This document shows, piece after piece, positions 12,697-14,217 of a stretch of DNA of 14,217 nt (positions are counted from its first letter, which is position 1; each line of letters starts with the position of its first letter). The translations under genes and the position numbers were made by a program. The notes under the pieces were generated by a model. The model had not been told where the DNA came from, did no database searches, and worked only from the letters and a program-made list of their open reading frames with translations. Origin of the DNA: JABWCE01 sp046154525 (lineage in GTDB: Bacteria > Bacteroidota > Bacteroidia > NS11-12g > UBA9320); the NCBI GenBank assembly GCA_046154525.1, contig JBJXDS010000111.1, forward strand, positions 1 to 14,217. Reading direction: 5' to 3'.

Positions 12697-14217
12697 ATGC
12701 GAAAATATTTTTTAATATTTTTTGCCTTACTTGATTTTACCTATGGAATGGCACAAAATGTTACTTGGTCGGAGGATATTGCCTGTATAATATATAGTCA
12801 TTGTTCTCCTTGTCATAATAACGAAGCAAATTCTGCTTTTCCATTAATGAGTTATAGCCAAGTTTTTAATCAGCGATTGGCCGTAGAGTTATATGTAAAT
12901 ACTGGAAAAATGCCACCTGCCATTCATAATGGTAATTATAGTCAGTTTACCAATGAAAGACATCTGACACAAAAACAAATTGATTTAATTAAAGTGTGGG
13001 CAAGAGATTTGGCATTAGAAGGTAACCCGGCAGATGCCCCGGCACCGCCGGTATATGGTAAAAGGGTGGCAGGTATTTCTAACCCTGACATTTCATTTAT
13101 TACAGATTATCAATTACCGGATACAATTAATGACCATTTAAGACGCTGTTTTATAATAAAACCTTCTTTAAGTTCAGTTAAAAAAATTAAATCAATAGAA
13201 GTGATACCAAATAATACATCCTTGGTTCACGCTGTATTTGTTTATGTTGATTCATCACGGCTTCCAGTAAAATTAGACAATCAAGATATTGGTAAAGGGT
13301 ATTCAAAATTTTATGGAATCGGAAGCAACACGTTTCAACCTGTTTATAGCTGGACTCTGGATTCGGACCCATTTAGGTTGGCAAAAGAGTTTAATTTTGA
13401 AATAGATTCCGGTTATTATTTTGTAGTTCAGGTGCAATATAGTCAGGATGCTGCGGGATGGCATGATTCAACACTTGTAAATATAAAATTTGATACCAGT
13501 TTACTTGCAGCTCGACAGATAACTACATCCCGAATATTGGCTCAAGATAAAAATATAGTTAATTGGCCTTTTTTGGTATCAGTTGATTCCACCAAGCAGT
13601 TTCATGAACGATTTTTGGTAGAAAACGATATGACTATTTTAAGTATTTCGCCTCATGCGCATGGGTATTGCGACAATATGAAAGTGTATGCCATATTGCC
13701 AAATAAAGATACCAGTAAATTATTGAAAATAGATGATTGGGATGCTTCATGGTCAGAGTTAATCTATAACTTTAAAAAACCTGTTTATCTGCCAGCCGGT
13801 TCAATGATTCATGCCTTTTCTACTTATAGCAATACTGTTTTAAACCAGCATGACCCTAAGGATGAATTAGAGTTATTGCATGCAGGAATAGATGACCACG
13901 ATGAAGAAATGGTTTTTTATTTTTCACATTTACCTTACCAAACTGGTGACGAGAGTATAATTTTTGATTCAACAACTCATTACGCCCATCATTTAAAATG
14001 TGAACCAGTTAATAATGTTTCGGCTATTTCGCTTTTACCGCCAAATAGTTTTAAAGTTTACCCTAATCCGGCTAAGGATTGGATTACCTTTAAAAGCAAT
14101 GGCTTTAATTTGCCAATCCGTGTTGAATTATTTAACAACATAGGTCATCTACGTTTTTCACAAAAAACAAATACAACCAAGGAAACTGAAATGGATGTTT
14201 CACAAATTGATGAGGGG
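12697..14217 (+). CDS. Secreted heme-c / PHM-like copper monooxygenase with T9SS sorting tail (partial)
   Basis: The frame is open for 507 codons to the right edge; the C-terminus is missing. A signal peptide (1-20, ending MAQ) is followed by a cytochrome-c-like domain. Its heme site is CSPCH at 36-40, with a possible distal Met72 in GKMPP; the domain ends near residue 118 in a Pro-rich linker. Residues 125-415 align by eye with PHM/DBH copper type II monooxygenases. The CuM set is kept: His320 and His322 (PHAHGY) and Met405 (DEEMVFY). Of the CuH set only His178 remains; Ala179 and Gln247 (VVQVQY) replace the other two His. From about 452, FKVYPNPAKDWITF starts a type A T9SS sorting domain, so the protein should reach the cell surface or medium. 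Its substrate is unknown. ATG at 12697 is set by the signal peptide and lies 5 nt after the lipoprotein stop. Confidence 0.88.
   Translation, partial: MRKYFLIFFALLDFTYGMAQNVTWSEDIACIIYSHCSPCHNNEANSAFPLMSYSQVFNQRLAVELYVNTGKMPPAIHNGNYSQFTNERHLTQKQIDLIKVWARDLALEGNPADAPAPPVYGKRVAGISNPDISFITDYQLPDTINDHLRRCFIIKPSLSSVKKIKSIEVIPNNTSLVHAVFVYVDSSRLPVKLDNQDIGKGYSKFYGIGSNTFQPVYSWTLDSDPFRLAKEFNFEIDSGYYFVVQVQYSQDAAGWHDSTLVNIKFDTSLLAARQITTSRILAQDKNIVNWPFLVSVDSTKQFHERFLVENDMTILSISPHAHGYCDNMKVYAILPNKDTSKLLKIDDWDASWSELIYNFKKPVYLPAGSMIHAFSTYSNTVLNQHDPKDELELLHAGIDDHDEEMVFYFSHLPYQTGDESIIFDSTTHYAHHLKCEPVNNVSAISLLPPNSFKVYPNPAKDWITFKSNGFNLPIRVELFNNIGHLRFSQKTNTTKETEMDVSQIDEG

Noticed and set aside
13187..13372. Minus-strand open frame (61 codons) within the monooxygenase gene
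   Set aside because: It is antisense to a continuous 507-codon frame with clear domains, and it has no start context or motif of its own.
1..14217. Mobile element, CRISPR array, tRNA or rRNA genes
   Set aside because: No transposase or integrase frame, terminal repeats, spaced direct repeats or tRNA-like cloverleaf was noticed on reading both strands; the metal cluster may be mobile in origin but nothing here shows it.

Overview
The window looks like chromosomal DNA of a member of the Bacteroidota. Supporting signs are the AT-rich composition, starts without clear Shine-Dalgarno sequences, promoter boxes resembling the Bacteroidota -7 element TAnnTTTG, an RND pump fused to its outer-membrane channel, a TonB-receptor-type beginning on the minus strand, and a type IX secretion (T9SS) sorting tail on the last gene. 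Genus or species cannot be fixed from this sequence. No rRNA, tRNA, insertion sequence, integrase or CRISPR array was seen.

Layout. (1) 1-215, minus strand: the N-terminus of a secreted protein with a carboxypeptidase-regulatory-like domain, probably a TonB-dependent receptor, running off the left edge. (2) 491-2744, plus strand: two housekeeping/stress genes, a cold-shock protein and DnaK. Each is closed by strong intrinsic terminators, two in tandem after dnaK. (3) 2897-11484, plus strand: a tightly packed divalent-metal resistance cluster. Its order is a small Cys-rich DUF6660-type secreted protein, a 77-residue lipoprotein built of Cys/His hexads, a CzcA-type RND pump fused to a CzcC/TolC-like channel, a CzcB-like lipoprotein adaptor, a DUF3703 protein, and a Zn/Cd-type P1B ATPase. 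(4) 11558-14217, plus strand: a beta-propeller lipoprotein followed after 5 nt by a secreted protein that joins a heme-c domain, a PHM/DBH-type copper monooxygenase-like module and a T9SS tail. This last gene is cut by the right edge.

How they may work together. In the metal cluster the P-type ATPase would move Zn/Cd-type ions from the cytoplasm to the periplasm. The RND/adaptor/channel assembly would then expel periplasmic metal across the outer membrane. The two small Cys-rich exported proteins may buffer or deliver metal to the pump. The CzcA-type acidic proton relay and the P1B-2 Lys/Asp pair both argue for Zn/Co/Cd rather than copper. No regulator gene is visible for the cluster.

The most novel-looking parts are two. 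The first is the hexad Cys/His lipoprotein, with Cys every six residues and an apparent 18-19-residue internal duplication. The second is the last gene pair: a heme-c/PHM-like enzyme that seems to keep the catalytic CuM ligands but to have lost two of three CuH ligands, beside a propeller with PAL-like blades. Together they resemble a split, surface-located relative of the PHM+PAL pair of peptide amidation, with heme c perhaps replacing the electron-transfer copper. The homology statements rest on motifs recalled from memory, not on a search.
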